In this document: piece after piece, positions 1-8,117 of the stretch
How positions within the stretch are numbered: position 1 is the stretch's first letter
Layout: every line of letters begins with the position of its first letter
Assembly: GCA_001874325.1 (NCBI GenBank)
Contig: MPCW01000002.1
Span: forward strand, 173,119-237,118
DNA length: 64,000 bases
DNA from: Flavobacterium sp. MedPE-SWcel
GTDB lineage: Bacteria; Bacteroidota; Bacteroidia; Flavobacteriales; Flavobacteriaceae
Reading direction: 5' to 3'
Made by a program: the position numbers and the translations under genes
The notes under the pieces: generated by a model
Seen by the model: only the letters and a program-made list of their open reading frames with translations
Database searches by the model: none
Told to the model about the DNA's origin: nothing

Positions 1-290
1 TGCACCTCTACCACAGGAGTTGTAATAGCCTTAACAGCATCTCCTATAGCTATAGAAGAATGGGTGTAAGCTCCTGCATTTAATACAATACCATCATACT
101 CAAACCCTACTTGTTGTATTTTGTCTATTATTTCACCTTCTATATTACTTTGATAACATGATAATTCAATATTTGAATATTGCTTCTCTAACTTATTAAA
201 GAAATCTTCAAAAGTTATATCACCATATACATCAGGTTCACGTTTCCCTAAAAGATTAAGGTTTGGGCCATTAATTATAATAATTTTCAT
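1..290 (-). CDS. aroQ: 3-dehydroquinate dehydratase type II (3' end outside window)
   Basis: The minus-strand frame from the ATG at 288-290 reads MKIIIINGPNLNLLGKREP, the type II dehydroquinase N-terminus. The active-site tyrosine region follows (VYGD, residues 21-24), then NAGAYTHSS at 71-79. The enzyme converts 3-dehydroquinate to 3-dehydroshikimate in the cytoplasm (shikimate pathway). Only the first 96 of the usual ~140-150 residues are present because the window edge cuts the gene. The upstream 120 bp separate it from the terminator of the neighbouring barrel gene, so it is probably its own transcription unit. Confidence 0.95.
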   Translation of the reverse strand, partial: MKIIIINGPNLNLLGKREPDVYGDITFEDFFNKLEKQYSNIELSCYQSNIEGEIIDKIQQVGFEYDGIVLNAGAYTHSSIAIGDAVKAITTPVVEV

Positions 291-361
291 AGAAGTATTT
301 TTGTAAAAATAATAATTCAAATACTATTATACACATTGTTGTAGCTCGAATTTTGGAAAAC

Positions 362-392
362 AAAAAAGCCGATCTATTAGATCGGCTTTTTT
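362..392 (-). terminator. Rho-independent terminator
   Basis: GCCGATCT (368-375) pairs with AGATCGGC (379-386) around a 3-nt loop, flanked by A6 and T6. It lies 21 bp after the stop of the barrel gene at 413-952, so it most likely ends that minus-strand transcript. The symmetric A/T tracts could also stop transcripts from the other side. Confidence 0.85.
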
Positions 393-412
393 ATAAATAT
401 GATAATATTACA

Positions 413-952
413 TTAAAAGAATAAATACCCTACTGATAACTGAAAAACAGCATTTTTAGCATCAATAGCATCATTTACCTTTGTTAAACCTATAGTATAT
501 CTAGCTTGTGCAAAAAGACCTCCAATAATCTTCAATTCAACCCCTCCTGCTGCAGCCATATCAAAATCTTTAGATTCAAGAGCCTCTTTATTTTCATCAA
601 TAAGAAAAGAGAATTGAGGACCTGCCATAAGGCTCAATCTATCTGGCAATAAATAGAATTTTGCCATTACTGGCATAGATATATAATCTAAGTTAATATC
701 TTCTACTGCTCCTAAAGCGTTTTTATACTCAGCTCCCTGAGAAGAAAAAATTCCTTCAGCCTGAACTGAAAAAGTTGGTATCAAACTAAGTTCTAATACA
801 GCACCTGCATGATAACTAGTTATACCATCAGTATCGATATTTGCATCAAGGTTAGAAAAATTAGCTCCAGCCTTAACCCCAAAATCAATACCTTGTGCTT
901 GTGCAGCGAAAGCACTTGTCATAACAGCTACTAAAAAAAATATTTTTTTCAT
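413..952 (-). CDS. PorT-like outer-membrane beta-barrel protein
   Basis: A 179-residue protein with a signal peptide (MKKIFFLVAVMTSAFAAQAQ) followed by alternating amphipathic strands. It begins GIDFGVKAGANFSNL and ends in an aromatic residue (GYLFF), which is typical for outer-membrane insertion. The motif order (GVKAGxNFxN, FHAG-like, SVQAEGIFSSQGAEYK, YISMPVMAKFYL, GPQFSFL, QARY) matches the small flavobacterial PorT/OmpW-type 'outer membrane beta-barrel' family. It sits 21 bp downstream of a paralogue in the same direction and resembles another at 1693, so the three are probable tandem duplicates. No specific transport role can be read from the sequence. Confidence 0.85.
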   Translation of the reverse strand: MKKIFFLVAVMTSAFAAQAQGIDFGVKAGANFSNLDANIDTDGITSYHAGAVLELSLIPTFSVQAEGIFSSQGAEYKNALGAVEDINLDYISMPVMAKFYLLPDRLSLMAGPQFSFLIDENKEALESKDFDMAAAGGVELKIIGGLFAQARYTIGLTKVNDAIDAKNAVFQLSVGYLFF

Positions 953-973
953 ATCAAAAAAATTAATTGATTA

Positions 974-1501
974 CTAAAACATGTAACATAACGATAATTG
1001 TAATGCTGAATTTTTAAGTTCTCTATTATCAGATATTTTTGTTGCCCCAGCATTATATCTAGCCTGTACAGATAAATTATCTGCAAAGAAAAACTCAGCT
1101 CCTCCTGCAAATCCTAAATCATAAGTAGTACTATCGTATGGAGTAAAATTATCTGATTCACTTATTAACAATCCTATTTGAGGCCCTACCTGCACATTAA
1201 AACCATCTGTAAAGTATAGTTTTAACATTACTGGTACTGATACATAATTAAGTTTATATGTTTCCTCTTTAGTTTTTGCCCCTTGCATAGAGTATAATAA
1301 CTCTGGTTGTACTGATAATGCTTCTAAAAGGTGCATTTCTGCAACAAGACCAGCGTGAAAACTAGTAAGAACATTAAAATCATTTGCATCGTTACCTGTA
1401 AAATTAGCAAAATTAAATCCTGCCTTTACACCAAAAGCTTGAGCATTTACAGTTGTATAACTTCCAAATAAAACAAATGCTATAAGTAGTATTCTTTTCA
1501 T
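974..1501 (-). CDS. PorT-like outer-membrane beta-barrel protein
   Basis: A 175-residue paralogue of its neighbours. It has a signal peptide (MKRILLIAFVLFGSYTTVNAQ), GVKAGFNFANF, SFHAGLVAEMHL, LSVQPELLYSMQGAKTK, YVSVPVMLKLYF, GPQIGLL, a QARYN strand and a C-terminal phenylalanine (LCYMF). It is the first gene of a two-gene minus-strand unit with the 413-952 gene, under the promoter at 1532-1560. Its function beyond an eight-strand-like outer-membrane barrel is unknown. Confidence 0.85.
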   Translation of the reverse strand: MKRILLIAFVLFGSYTTVNAQAFGVKAGFNFANFTGNDANDFNVLTSFHAGLVAEMHLLEALSVQPELLYSMQGAKTKEETYKLNYVSVPVMLKLYFTDGFNVQVGPQIGLLISESDNFTPYDSTTYDLGFAGGAEFFFADNLSVQARYNAGATKISDNRELKNSALQLSLCYMF

Positions 1502-1531
1502 ATATATTTAGTTTTCATTATCTATATCTTA

Positions 1532-1560
1532 CAAAAATAACATAATTTACCTTACAACAA
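1532..1560 (-). promoter_or_regulatory. Bacteroidota promoter for the two-barrel operon
   Basis: On the minus strand a TATTTTTG -7 box (1532-1539) matches TAnnTTTG. A TTG -33 element lies at 1558-1560, about 18 bp upstream. The implied start site is a little over 20 nt before the ATG at 1501. Confidence 0.6.
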
Positions 1561-1657
1561 ACAGCATCTCGTTGAATAACAATTTTATTATTATAACAAT
1601 AAATTGTTAATTTTTAAAATCCCTAACAATAGGTATTTTCTGAATAAAAAAAACTTT

Positions 1658-1665
1658 TAAATTTG
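1658..1665 (+). promoter_or_regulatory. Bacteroidota -7 box for the third barrel gene
   Basis: TAAATTTG is an exact TAnnTTTG match, 27 bp before the chosen ATG at 1693. Its position also argues against an upstream in-frame ATG at 1663, which would fall on the -7 box itself. No clear -33 TTG was found. Confidence 0.6.
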
Positions 1666-1692
1666 CACCTCTTAACAATAAAAAAATACATC

Positions 1693-2253
1693 ATGAAAAA
1701 AAATTTACTATCTGCTGTAGCTGTAATGGCATTAAGCATGACGTCTCAAGCACAAGAAATTGAATTTGGAGCAAAAGCTGGTTTAAACATTGCTGACATG
1801 GGTGGTGATGCTGAAACTTCAGGTTCAAGAACTGGATTCCACGTTGGTGGTGTAGCTGAAATTAAATTCTCAGAAGAATTCTCTGTACAACCTGAATTAT
1901 TATACTCTATGCAAGGGGCTAAAAGTGATGTTTCAGGTGCTGAGCTTGAAACTAAACTAGACTATATTAATCTTCCAATTATGGCGAAGTACTACGTTAT
2001 GGAAGGTTTGAGTATAGAAGCTGGACCACAAGTTGGTTTCTTAATGAGTGCTAAAACTGATGGCAATGATGTTAAAGACAATACTAAAAGTATTGATTTC
2101 GGTTTTAACATAGGTGCTGGATATGAACTTTCTAACAAAATGTTCTTCCAAGCAAGATACAACCTTGGTCTTTCAGATATCAATGATATAGATGGAGTAG
2201 ATCAAAAAGCTACAAATAACGTTATTTCTTTATCAGTTGGGTATAAATTCTAA
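1693..2253 (+). CDS. PorT-like outer-membrane beta-barrel protein
   Basis: A 186-residue barrel protein whose signal peptide (MKKNLLSAVAVMALSMTSQA) starts at the ATG at 1693. The earlier ATG at 1663 would add an unlikely hydrophilic leader and overlaps the promoter. The mature chain has EFGAKAGLNIADM, TGFHVGGVAEIKF, FSVQPELLYSMQGAKS, DYINLPIMAKYYV, GPQVGFLM, FFQARYNLGL and a C-terminal GYKF. It is a close paralogue of the two divergent genes to the left and has its own promoter and terminator. Members of this family are abundant small surface barrels; no ligand can be inferred. Confidence 0.88.
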   Translation: MKKNLLSAVAVMALSMTSQAQEIEFGAKAGLNIADMGGDAETSGSRTGFHVGGVAEIKFSEEFSVQPELLYSMQGAKSDVSGAELETKLDYINLPIMAKYYVMEGLSIEAGPQVGFLMSAKTDGNDVKDNTKSIDFGFNIGAGYELSNKMFFQARYNLGLSDINDIDGVDQKATNNVISLSVGYKF

Positions 2254-2274
2254 TTTGATATTTATATAAATATC

Positions 2275-2304
2275 AAAAGAGCCAGACAATGTCTGGCTCT
2301 TTTT
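2275..2304 (+). terminator. Rho-independent terminator
   Basis: AGAGCCAGAC and GTCTGGCTCT form a 10-bp stem with a 3-nt loop and flanking A/T runs. It lies 22 bp after the barrel stop codon, between convergent genes, and may act in both directions. Confidence 0.85.
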
Positions 2305-2331
2305 TATTATATACTTTAAATCAATATTGGT

Positions 2332-3405
2332 CTAATCCCCATCATTATCTGTAGAAGTAATAATTATTGACAATGTACTTCTTACATCTACACTAAATAG
2401 TACACCTAGTTCATTTAATTTTTGATGTAAATTTTCTACCTGTCCATGATTTGTTGTTATAGCATTATGTAAACTAACAGGTATAGCATCTATAGCACTA
2501 TATACCTCATTAATTTTATTCTGGATAGCATTATTTAATTCATCATTACGAGTGATTGACACCACATAATCGGCTACACCTAAACCTTCTTGGTTAAAAT
2601 AAATATTTTCAACACTCCTAATATTCTGTTTTAACAAGTCTAAAGAAGTTCCGCTAAAATAAGCTTGAGTAATTTCAGGATCTAAAACTTGAGAATTTTC
2701 TAAACCTGCTGGCTTACCTATTTTTGTTACTTTTCCTGTATCTATAGTATTATAAATACCATTATATAATTTATTAAACGATCCTTGAATACCTGTTTCA
2801 TCACTATTTATAAAAGTAGCAGCATAATTTTCTCCATCTTCTTTCCAAACATTTAGCAAAGTGTTAGCCTTTACATTCATCTCTAAAACAGAATATTTTA
2901 GAAAATTAATTCTCTTTTCTGAATTCAAAAATTCAGTATTCGTATCCGTTAAATTGCTTTTATAAAGTAAATACTCAATTGCTGCTAATGATTTTGATTG
3001 ATTACTTATCGATTCTACAAACTCTTGAGTTATATCTGTATTATTCGAAATAATCTCTTCAACCGCATTAGGCAATACTGGCCAATTATAAATACTTCTA
3101 TGAGTAAATCGATCTCGTACAACACCTATATTAAAAACATAAATATTTTCATAAGCAAGTGCAGTAACCTTCCATTGTTCTCTAAGTAACTCTAAATTAG
3201 TTTCGCTTGTAGTTGTTGCATAATTATTTATATAATCATTTAATAAATTAGACTGATTTACAAATTCTTGAACCGATGGTACAATACGTTGATTTGTAAT
3301 ATCTGTAAGTAGTTCTTTTACTTTAAATGTTTCATTTACCTTTCCTCCATCATCACTACAAGATGTTAAAAACAGGGCTATAAATAGTATAGATATATAT
3401 TTCAT
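2332..3405 (-). CDS. Imelysin-family lipoprotein (degenerate metal motif)
   Basis: A 357-residue lipoprotein. The lipobox FLTSC is near residue 16 and is followed by acidic residues. The mature chain is helical, with imelysin-like features (VPSVQEFVNQ, LREQWKVTALAYENIYVFNIG, RSIYNWPV, IEYLLY, a second helical repeat after ~190). Imelysins are periplasmic or surface proteins linked to iron uptake, normally with a GxHxxE metal motif. Here the matching position reads SLAAIE, so the Gly and His are replaced. It is the last gene of the operon with the di-heme protein (10-bp gap) and a canonical imelysin. A structural or partner role without metal binding is an inference. Confidence 0.75.
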   Translation of the reverse strand: MKYISILFIALFLTSCSDDGGKVNETFKVKELLTDITNQRIVPSVQEFVNQSNLLNDYINNYATTTSETNLELLREQWKVTALAYENIYVFNIGVVRDRFTHRSIYNWPVLPNAVEEIISNNTDITQEFVESISNQSKSLAAIEYLLYKSNLTDTNTEFLNSEKRINFLKYSVLEMNVKANTLLNVWKEDGENYAATFINSDETGIQGSFNKLYNGIYNTIDTGKVTKIGKPAGLENSQVLDPEITQAYFSGTSLDLLKQNIRSVENIYFNQEGLGVADYVVSITRNDELNNAIQNKINEVYSAIDAIPVSLHNAITTNHGQVENLHQKLNELGVLFSVDVRSTLSIIITSTDNDGD

Positions 3406-3415
3406 CTAGTTTGTA

Positions 3416-4819
3416 TTAAAGTGAATTTATAAAATCTAATAAATTGTTTCTCTCTTCAGTGCTTAGATTCTTAAACTGTTGTTTACTATTCTCTGCTTCA
3501 CCTCCATGCCATAAAATAGCTTCTTCAATATTTCTTGCACGGCCATCATGTAATAAAAACGTATGATTGTTTACTGTAGAAATCAAACCAATACCCCAAA
3601 GAGGTTGCGTTCTCCACTCATTACCATTAGCAAGAAAATCAGGTCTATTATCTGCTAAATCATCTCCCATATCATGTAATAAAAAATCAGAATAAGGTTT
3701 AATAGTTATATTATCTAATAATGAATTTATTGAAGAGTTACCTGTTTTTTGATTAATAGCATGGCAACCAATACAGTTTAACTCATTAAATAATACTTTA
3801 CCTCTTAAAACTGATTTGTCTTTATAGTTACGTCTATTAGGTACCGCTAGATTAGCTTGATAAAAGACTACTTTATCAAGTTGAATATCTGTAACCTCTG
3901 GGTCTCCTCCGTTTGGAGCATCTTGACAATCCTGTTGTGGAGAAGGACAATTTGTTTCAGTAAATAAAGATGTAGTTAACCCCATATCACCATGAAAAGC
4001 TCCCGCCACTTGTTGCTTTAATGTAGGTGCATTGGCTTTCCAACCATATTTCCCTAAGGTAGTAGCTTGTTCTTCAACATTCCATACATAATTTGCTCTA
4101 CCCGAAATACCATCCTCATCAGAGTCAAACTCATCTGTAAACTTTAATATTTCAGAGTCAGGTAAAGCACTTACTAAACCTAAACCAATGGTTTGTTGCC
4201 CAACTCTAGGAGACATTTGTACATTAGAGATAGCTCCAAATTGCTCGTCTATTAGAGAATAAATAGGTTTTTGAAGTTCATAAGAAGTTCCATCTGCATA
4301 AGTTCCTGAAATTGTTTGGTAAGTAACATTAACTTTTGCTTCATACGGGATACCAAAGTTAGCTCTATCCTGTATTTGATTACCATAACCAGGTACAGGG
4401 TTATTCCCTCCATTTATATTTTGACCAGGTAAACTAATACGCATTAAAAAACCACTCGAATTCACACCATTAACTAATGGCTTACCCCTACCATCTTTAA
4501 AATGACAGTTTGCACAAGCTCTGGCATTAAAAGTAGGCCCTAAACCATCTCTAGCAGTTGTAGATGCTGGTGAAGATACCCAAGGTTGGTCAAACAATGA
4601 GTTTCCTGATGCAAAAATGCCTAATTGCTCAAAACTCAAACCATCAATTTCAGCATTAAAAGCATTACCACTCGTAGAGTTTACACCTAATGCTCCTGTT
4701 AAAAGCTCCTCTCCTTCTTCATAGCCTCCTGTATTAACAGTAGTATCATCATCATTAGAACAACTACTAAACCCAATGATTAATGCTGATAATAAAAATG
4801 TATATTTAATTGTTTTCAT
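3416..4819 (-). CDS. Di-heme oxidoreductase-like lipoprotein (DHOR family)
   Basis: A 467-residue protein starting at the ATG at 4819 (MKTIKYTFLLSALIIGFSSC). An in-frame ATG at 4837 lies inside a hairpin and would spoil the signal peptide. The lipobox cysteine is residue 20. Two c-type heme motifs are visible: CANCH at 102-106, followed by FKDGRG, and CIGCH near 350. The family was named putative thiol oxidoreductase or di-heme oxidoreductase and resembles MauG/CcpA-type peroxidases. It is flanked by two imelysin genes on the same strand, the usual flavobacterial arrangement, which suggests redox handling of a metal in the envelope. Heme attachment would occur after export. Confidence 0.85.
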   Translation of the reverse strand: MKTIKYTFLLSALIIGFSSCSNDDDTTVNTGGYEEGEELLTGALGVNSTSGNAFNAEIDGLSFEQLGIFASGNSLFDQPWVSSPASTTARDGLGPTFNARACANCHFKDGRGKPLVNGVNSSGFLMRISLPGQNINGGNNPVPGYGNQIQDRANFGIPYEAKVNVTYQTISGTYADGTSYELQKPIYSLIDEQFGAISNVQMSPRVGQQTIGLGLVSALPDSEILKFTDEFDSDEDGISGRANYVWNVEEQATTLGKYGWKANAPTLKQQVAGAFHGDMGLTTSLFTETNCPSPQQDCQDAPNGGDPEVTDIQLDKVVFYQANLAVPNRRNYKDKSVLRGKVLFNELNCIGCHAINQKTGNSSINSLLDNITIKPYSDFLLHDMGDDLADNRPDFLANGNEWRTQPLWGIGLISTVNNHTFLLHDGRARNIEEAILWHGGEAENSKQQFKNLSTEERNNLLDFINSL

Positions 4820-4835
4820 AATATGATAAACCAAC

Positions 4836-4861
4836 AAATCTCGACGTAAAAGTCGAGATTT
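4836..4861 (-). other. Intercistronic hairpin
   Basis: AAATCTCGAC and GTCGAGATTT form a perfect 10-bp stem with a 6-nt loop, between the imelysin stop (4890) and the di-heme start (4819). No T tract follows on the minus strand, so an mRNA-stability or attenuation hairpin is more likely than a full terminator. Confidence 0.6.
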
Positions 4862-4889
4862 ATCAGTCTTGTAAAAAATTTAGTTTATA

Positions 4890-6116
4890 CTATAAATTTA
4901 TACCTACTACAGTGGCAGAAGCACTGATTTCATCAGCTAAATCTTGTAGTGCTTTTACAGCTTGCATAACAGGGCCTTGTGGGTTATCTGTTGATTGTTC
5001 TTGTGTAATTAAATAATCAAAAGGCTGTGCATTATTAGCAATAGCATTTACTTTATCCATTGCTAAATCTGCTGCTGCTTTTAATTTCGCTGCTTGTGTA
5101 GCATCTTCTTGTTTAACTAAGTTATAAAAAGAAGCCCCTTCAGTTGTACCGTACTTCCCGAAAATAACATTATAAACACCTTGAGCGTTTGCTACAATGT
5201 CTCTATGTGTATTATCAGCAAAACATGAATGCTCATCTTCTTGTCCTGTTTGGTTTAAACCACCATCACTATCAACAGGAGCAATCATACGCTCAGAGCT
5301 TAACTCATCACCCGCAATAAAGAAAGCACCATTAATAGCTTGTTTTAAAGCAATATCTTCATCTAAAGCTGCAAAAAAAGTTCTATAAGCCCCCCCTGTA
5401 TTCCAAGTAGCAACTAAGTCTTGCATATCACTTACTAATAAATTAGTAACAACTTGTAAATATTCAGATCTTCTTTCTGCATTATCAGCTGTAGTATAAT
5501 CAGTATATACACGTTGCCCTGCTTGATTATCTACTGGAGCTGAGTTATCTTGTCCCCAAAGTAAAAATTCAATAGCATGCCATCCTGTACTAATTGCAGC
5601 AGCATTATCATTAGCTTCATTTAAATCAGCTAATATTTGAGCTTCAATATTTATACTTTCATCAGCTATAATACTAGAATCGAATGTTCCTCCACCTGAT
5701 CCTTCTGTACCAGCTTGTACATAATCAATATAAGCTTCTTCTATAGGCCAAGCATTTATTTGCCCCTCAGTACCTAAAGACCATGGTTGCCCCTCAGTAT
5801 CAATTGGTCCATTACACTCTCTATATGCTTCTGTTTGTCCATAAATTTCTCTTGCTTCTAACCAAGCCAATTTAACAGCGTTAAAATTAGCTTCTGTTTT
5901 ATCTGCTAAAAATGTATTTACAGCTGTTTGTAATGCCACTGCACTTATATGACTATCTGAATATGATTGATAAACTATATTCGCATAGTTTGACTTTACT
6001 AAAGCTTTAGTAACAACAGTATCTTGAGGTGTTGTATTGTCATCATCACTACTGCACGAAGCACTAAAAACTAAGATTGATGCTAGAAGAGATAACTTGA
6101 TGGATTTAAATTTCAT
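4890..6116 (-). CDS. Imelysin-family iron-uptake-associated lipoprotein
   Basis: A 408-residue lipoprotein starting at the ATG at 6116; a GTG one codon earlier is in frame. The lipobox is FSASC near residue 21. Imelysin features are present: TFLADKTEANFNAVKLAWLEARE, PWSLGTEGQINAWPIEEAYIDY, the GWHAIEFLLWG metal motif (GxHxxE) near residue 200, and a second half with DDIALK-type helices and HSCFADNTHRD. IrpA and EfeO-like imelysins are envelope proteins associated with iron or periplasmic metal uptake. It is the first gene of the three-gene operon, with a TACATTTG promoter box 37 bp upstream. Confidence 0.88.
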   Translation of the reverse strand: MKFKSIKLSLLASILVFSASCSSDDDNTTPQDTVVTKALVKSNYANIVYQSYSDSHISAVALQTAVNTFLADKTEANFNAVKLAWLEAREIYGQTEAYRECNGPIDTEGQPWSLGTEGQINAWPIEEAYIDYVQAGTEGSGGGTFDSSIIADESINIEAQILADLNEANDNAAAISTGWHAIEFLLWGQDNSAPVDNQAGQRVYTDYTTADNAERRSEYLQVVTNLLVSDMQDLVATWNTGGAYRTFFAALDEDIALKQAINGAFFIAGDELSSERMIAPVDSDGGLNQTGQEDEHSCFADNTHRDIVANAQGVYNVIFGKYGTTEGASFYNLVKQEDATQAAKLKAAADLAMDKVNAIANNAQPFDYLITQEQSTDNPQGPVMQAVKALQDLADEISASATVVGINL

Positions 6117-6152
6117 CACTATATTTATTTAGATTAATTTTATATTAGAGCG

Positions 6153-6160
6153 CAAATGTA
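6153..6160 (-). promoter_or_regulatory. Bacteroidota -7 box for the imelysin operon
   Basis: The minus strand reads TACATTTG (TAnnTTTG), 37 bp before the ATG at 6116. No convincing Fur box was seen next to it. Confidence 0.6.
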
Positions 6161-6657
6161 TTTTTAAAAAACATATTAAACAAAAATTTTCCTTAAAATT
6201 TTTGGAGTATTTATGAAAACTAAACCTACTTTAAAAGTAAAATTACATCATTCATCATAGGTCAATAAATGACATTTATTAGTGAATTAAAAACAACATT
6301 TACAAGAAATAAAAATTAAATTCAACATATTGATATACAGGCAAATAGTGTATTTTTAATTTTCGAATAACCCTGTCAATTACTCAACATATTTTTGTAA
6401 TACGTGCTAAAAATAAAACTCTGATTCAGATACCCCTCCTATTGTGTGACATCATTTTAAAAAAAAGAACCTATAACACTATATATAAATCAGTTATACA
6501 ATCAAACATATCTAAATATAAAATTTAATCAACTGAGTAATTCACCACCCATAATTAATTACTTTTATAATAGATTTATTTCTCATGAAAATGAAAATGA
6601 CTCTAGAATAATTATTTTTTTCTTTAAAATTATTTGGATATTAAATTTTTATGTTGC
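6161..6657. other. Gene-free spacer between divergent operons
   Basis: About 500 bp of very AT-rich sequence with stops in all frames. The only structure noticed is a short inverted repeat, AATAAATG/CATTTATT, at 6269-6285. Nothing else is supportable. Confidence 0.6.
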
Positions 6658-6665
6658 TAAATTTG
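6658..6665 (+). promoter_or_regulatory. Promoter -7 box of the methionine operon
   Basis: TAAATTTG matches TAnnTTTG. It stands 30 bp upstream of the riboswitch P1 stem, which places the transcript start just before the aptamer. Confidence 0.7.
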
Positions 6666-6695
6666 CAGACACAAAGTTCAATAACTTACTGAAAT

Positions 6696-6815
6696 GTTAT
6701 CAAGAAAGGTGGAGGGAATAGACCCGAAGAAGCCTTAGCAACCCTTAAGCAATTTAAGAAGGTGCTAAATTCTACTTAATTTTCGATTCATTTATCGAAA
6801 CATTGGATAGATAAC
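6696..6815 (+). promoter_or_regulatory. SAM-I (S-box) riboswitch
   Basis: The P1 stem is GTTATC (6696-6701) with GATAAC (6810-6815). The core holds the S-box signatures AAGAAAGGTGGAGGGA, GACCCGAAGAAGCC, TTAGCAACCC, AAGGTGCTAAATTC and the final GATAGATAAC. S-box aptamers bind S-adenosylmethionine and shut off methionine genes. The aptamer is followed at once by a terminator hairpin and the methionine operon, so transcriptional attenuation is the likely mode. Confidence 0.93.
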
Positions 6816-6820
6816 TCAAA

Positions 6821-6853
6821 CCAATAGCTCATCTGCTATTGGCAATTTTCTTT
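6821..6853 (+). terminator. Riboswitch expression-platform terminator
   Basis: CCAATAGC (6821-6828) pairs with GCTATTGG (6835-6842), followed by CAATTTTCTTTTT. It starts 6 nt after P1 closes, as expected for a SAM-bound OFF state. The coding region begins 97 nt later. Confidence 0.85.
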
Positions 6854-6938
6854 TTAACATTTTTCTATTAGGTACGCTTTTTTTAAGGCGCATTTGACTT
6901 TTGGTTTAATTTATTATTAACTCAAAAAAATTAGAAAA

Positions 6939-8117
6939 ATGAGTGCAACAAAAATTATTCATTCAATTCCAAGTGATCCGCTTACTGGAGCAATTTCAGT
7001 ACCCGTGTATCAAACATCAACTTTTATTCAGGAAGCACCTGGTGTAAACAAAGGTTATGACTATGCTAGAAGTAACAACCCGACCCGAAGCACGTTAGAA
7101 AATGTTGTTGCTCAGCTAGAAGGGGGCGATTCAGCTTTTGCTTTTGCAACAGGTTTAGCAGCTATTGATGCGGTGTTAAAGTTATTATCTACAGGTGATG
7201 AAATTATCGCGGTAGATGATATTTATGGCGGTGCATATCGTTTATTTACTCATGTTTATGAAAAACTGGGCGTAAAAGTACATTATGTAGATACTACCGA
7301 AACGGCTAATGTAGCAAATGTTATTAGTAGTAAAACAAAGTTGGTTTGGATAGAATCTCCAACAAACCCAACACTAAAAGTTTCGGATATAGAAACCATA
7401 AGTCTTATTGCTAAAAGTGTAGATGCTTTGCTTGTAGTAGATAATACTTTTGCGAGTCCAATAGCACAACAGCCTCTTGCTTTAGGAGCAGATATCATTA
7501 TTCATAGTGGAACAAAATATATTGGCGGACACTCCGATTTAGTGGCAGGACTGGTTGTAACCAAGACTAAAGAACTATCTGATAGACTAAAATTTATTCA
7601 AAATGCATCAGGAGGAATTTTAGGACCTTGGGATTGCTTTTTAACCATTCGAGGTATCGAAACTTTAGAGCTTCGCTATAAAAAACAATGTGAAAATGCG
7701 ATTGAAGTAGCTAATTTTTTAGTAGATCATAACGCAGTAGACGAGGTGTTCTTTCCAGGTTTGATTACACATAAAAACCATGATATTGCTAAACGTCAGC
7801 AAAACGGATTGTTTGGCGGTATAGTCTCTTTTTCTTTAAAAGAAGATACTCAAGAAGCCGCTATAGCATTTGTAACCAGTACGAAATACTTTAAGCTAGC
7901 CGAAAGCTTAGGAGGAGTAAAAAGCCTGCTTTGTCAGCCATCGAAAATGACGCATGCCTCAATACCAAGAGAGAAGCGTTTACAATCTGGAATTAAAGAT
8001 TCTTTAATTCGATTGTCTTGCGGAATTGAAGATGTTCAAGATTTAATTAACGACTTAAGTCAGGCATTCACAACAACAAAGTGTAAATCTAAAACCGGAA
8101 GTTATGTCAAGAAATAA
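6939..8117 (+). CDS. Cys/Met-metabolism PLP enzyme (cystathionine gamma-synthase / O-acylhomoserine sulfhydrylase type)
   Basis: A 392-residue enzyme of the trans-sulfuration family. It has YQTSTF near 24, YDYARSNNPTRSTLE, the GDEIIAVDDIYGGAYRLF PLP-ring region, WIESPTNPTLK, VVDNTFASP, and the Schiff-base lysine in HSGTKYIGGHSD. The SL-GGVKSL and MTHASIP motifs fall near the C-terminus. It would form cystathionine or homocysteine from an activated homoserine. It is the first gene behind the SAM-I riboswitch and overlaps the homoserine dehydrogenase by 14 bp. The exact donor (acetyl or succinyl; cysteine or sulfide) cannot be read from sequence, so no symbol is given. Confidence 0.9.
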   Translation: MSATKIIHSIPSDPLTGAISVPVYQTSTFIQEAPGVNKGYDYARSNNPTRSTLENVVAQLEGGDSAFAFATGLAAIDAVLKLLSTGDEIIAVDDIYGGAYRLFTHVYEKLGVKVHYVDTTETANVANVISSKTKLVWIESPTNPTLKVSDIETISLIAKSVDALLVVDNTFASPIAQQPLALGADIIIHSGTKYIGGHSDLVAGLVVTKTKELSDRLKFIQNASGGILGPWDCFLTIRGIETLELRYKKQCENAIEVANFLVDHNAVDEVFFPGLITHKNHDIAKRQQNGLFGGIVSFSLKEDTQEAAIAFVTSTKYFKLAESLGGVKSLLCQPSKMTHASIPREKRLQSGIKDSLIRLSCGIEDVQDLINDLSQAFTTTKCKSKTGSYVKK

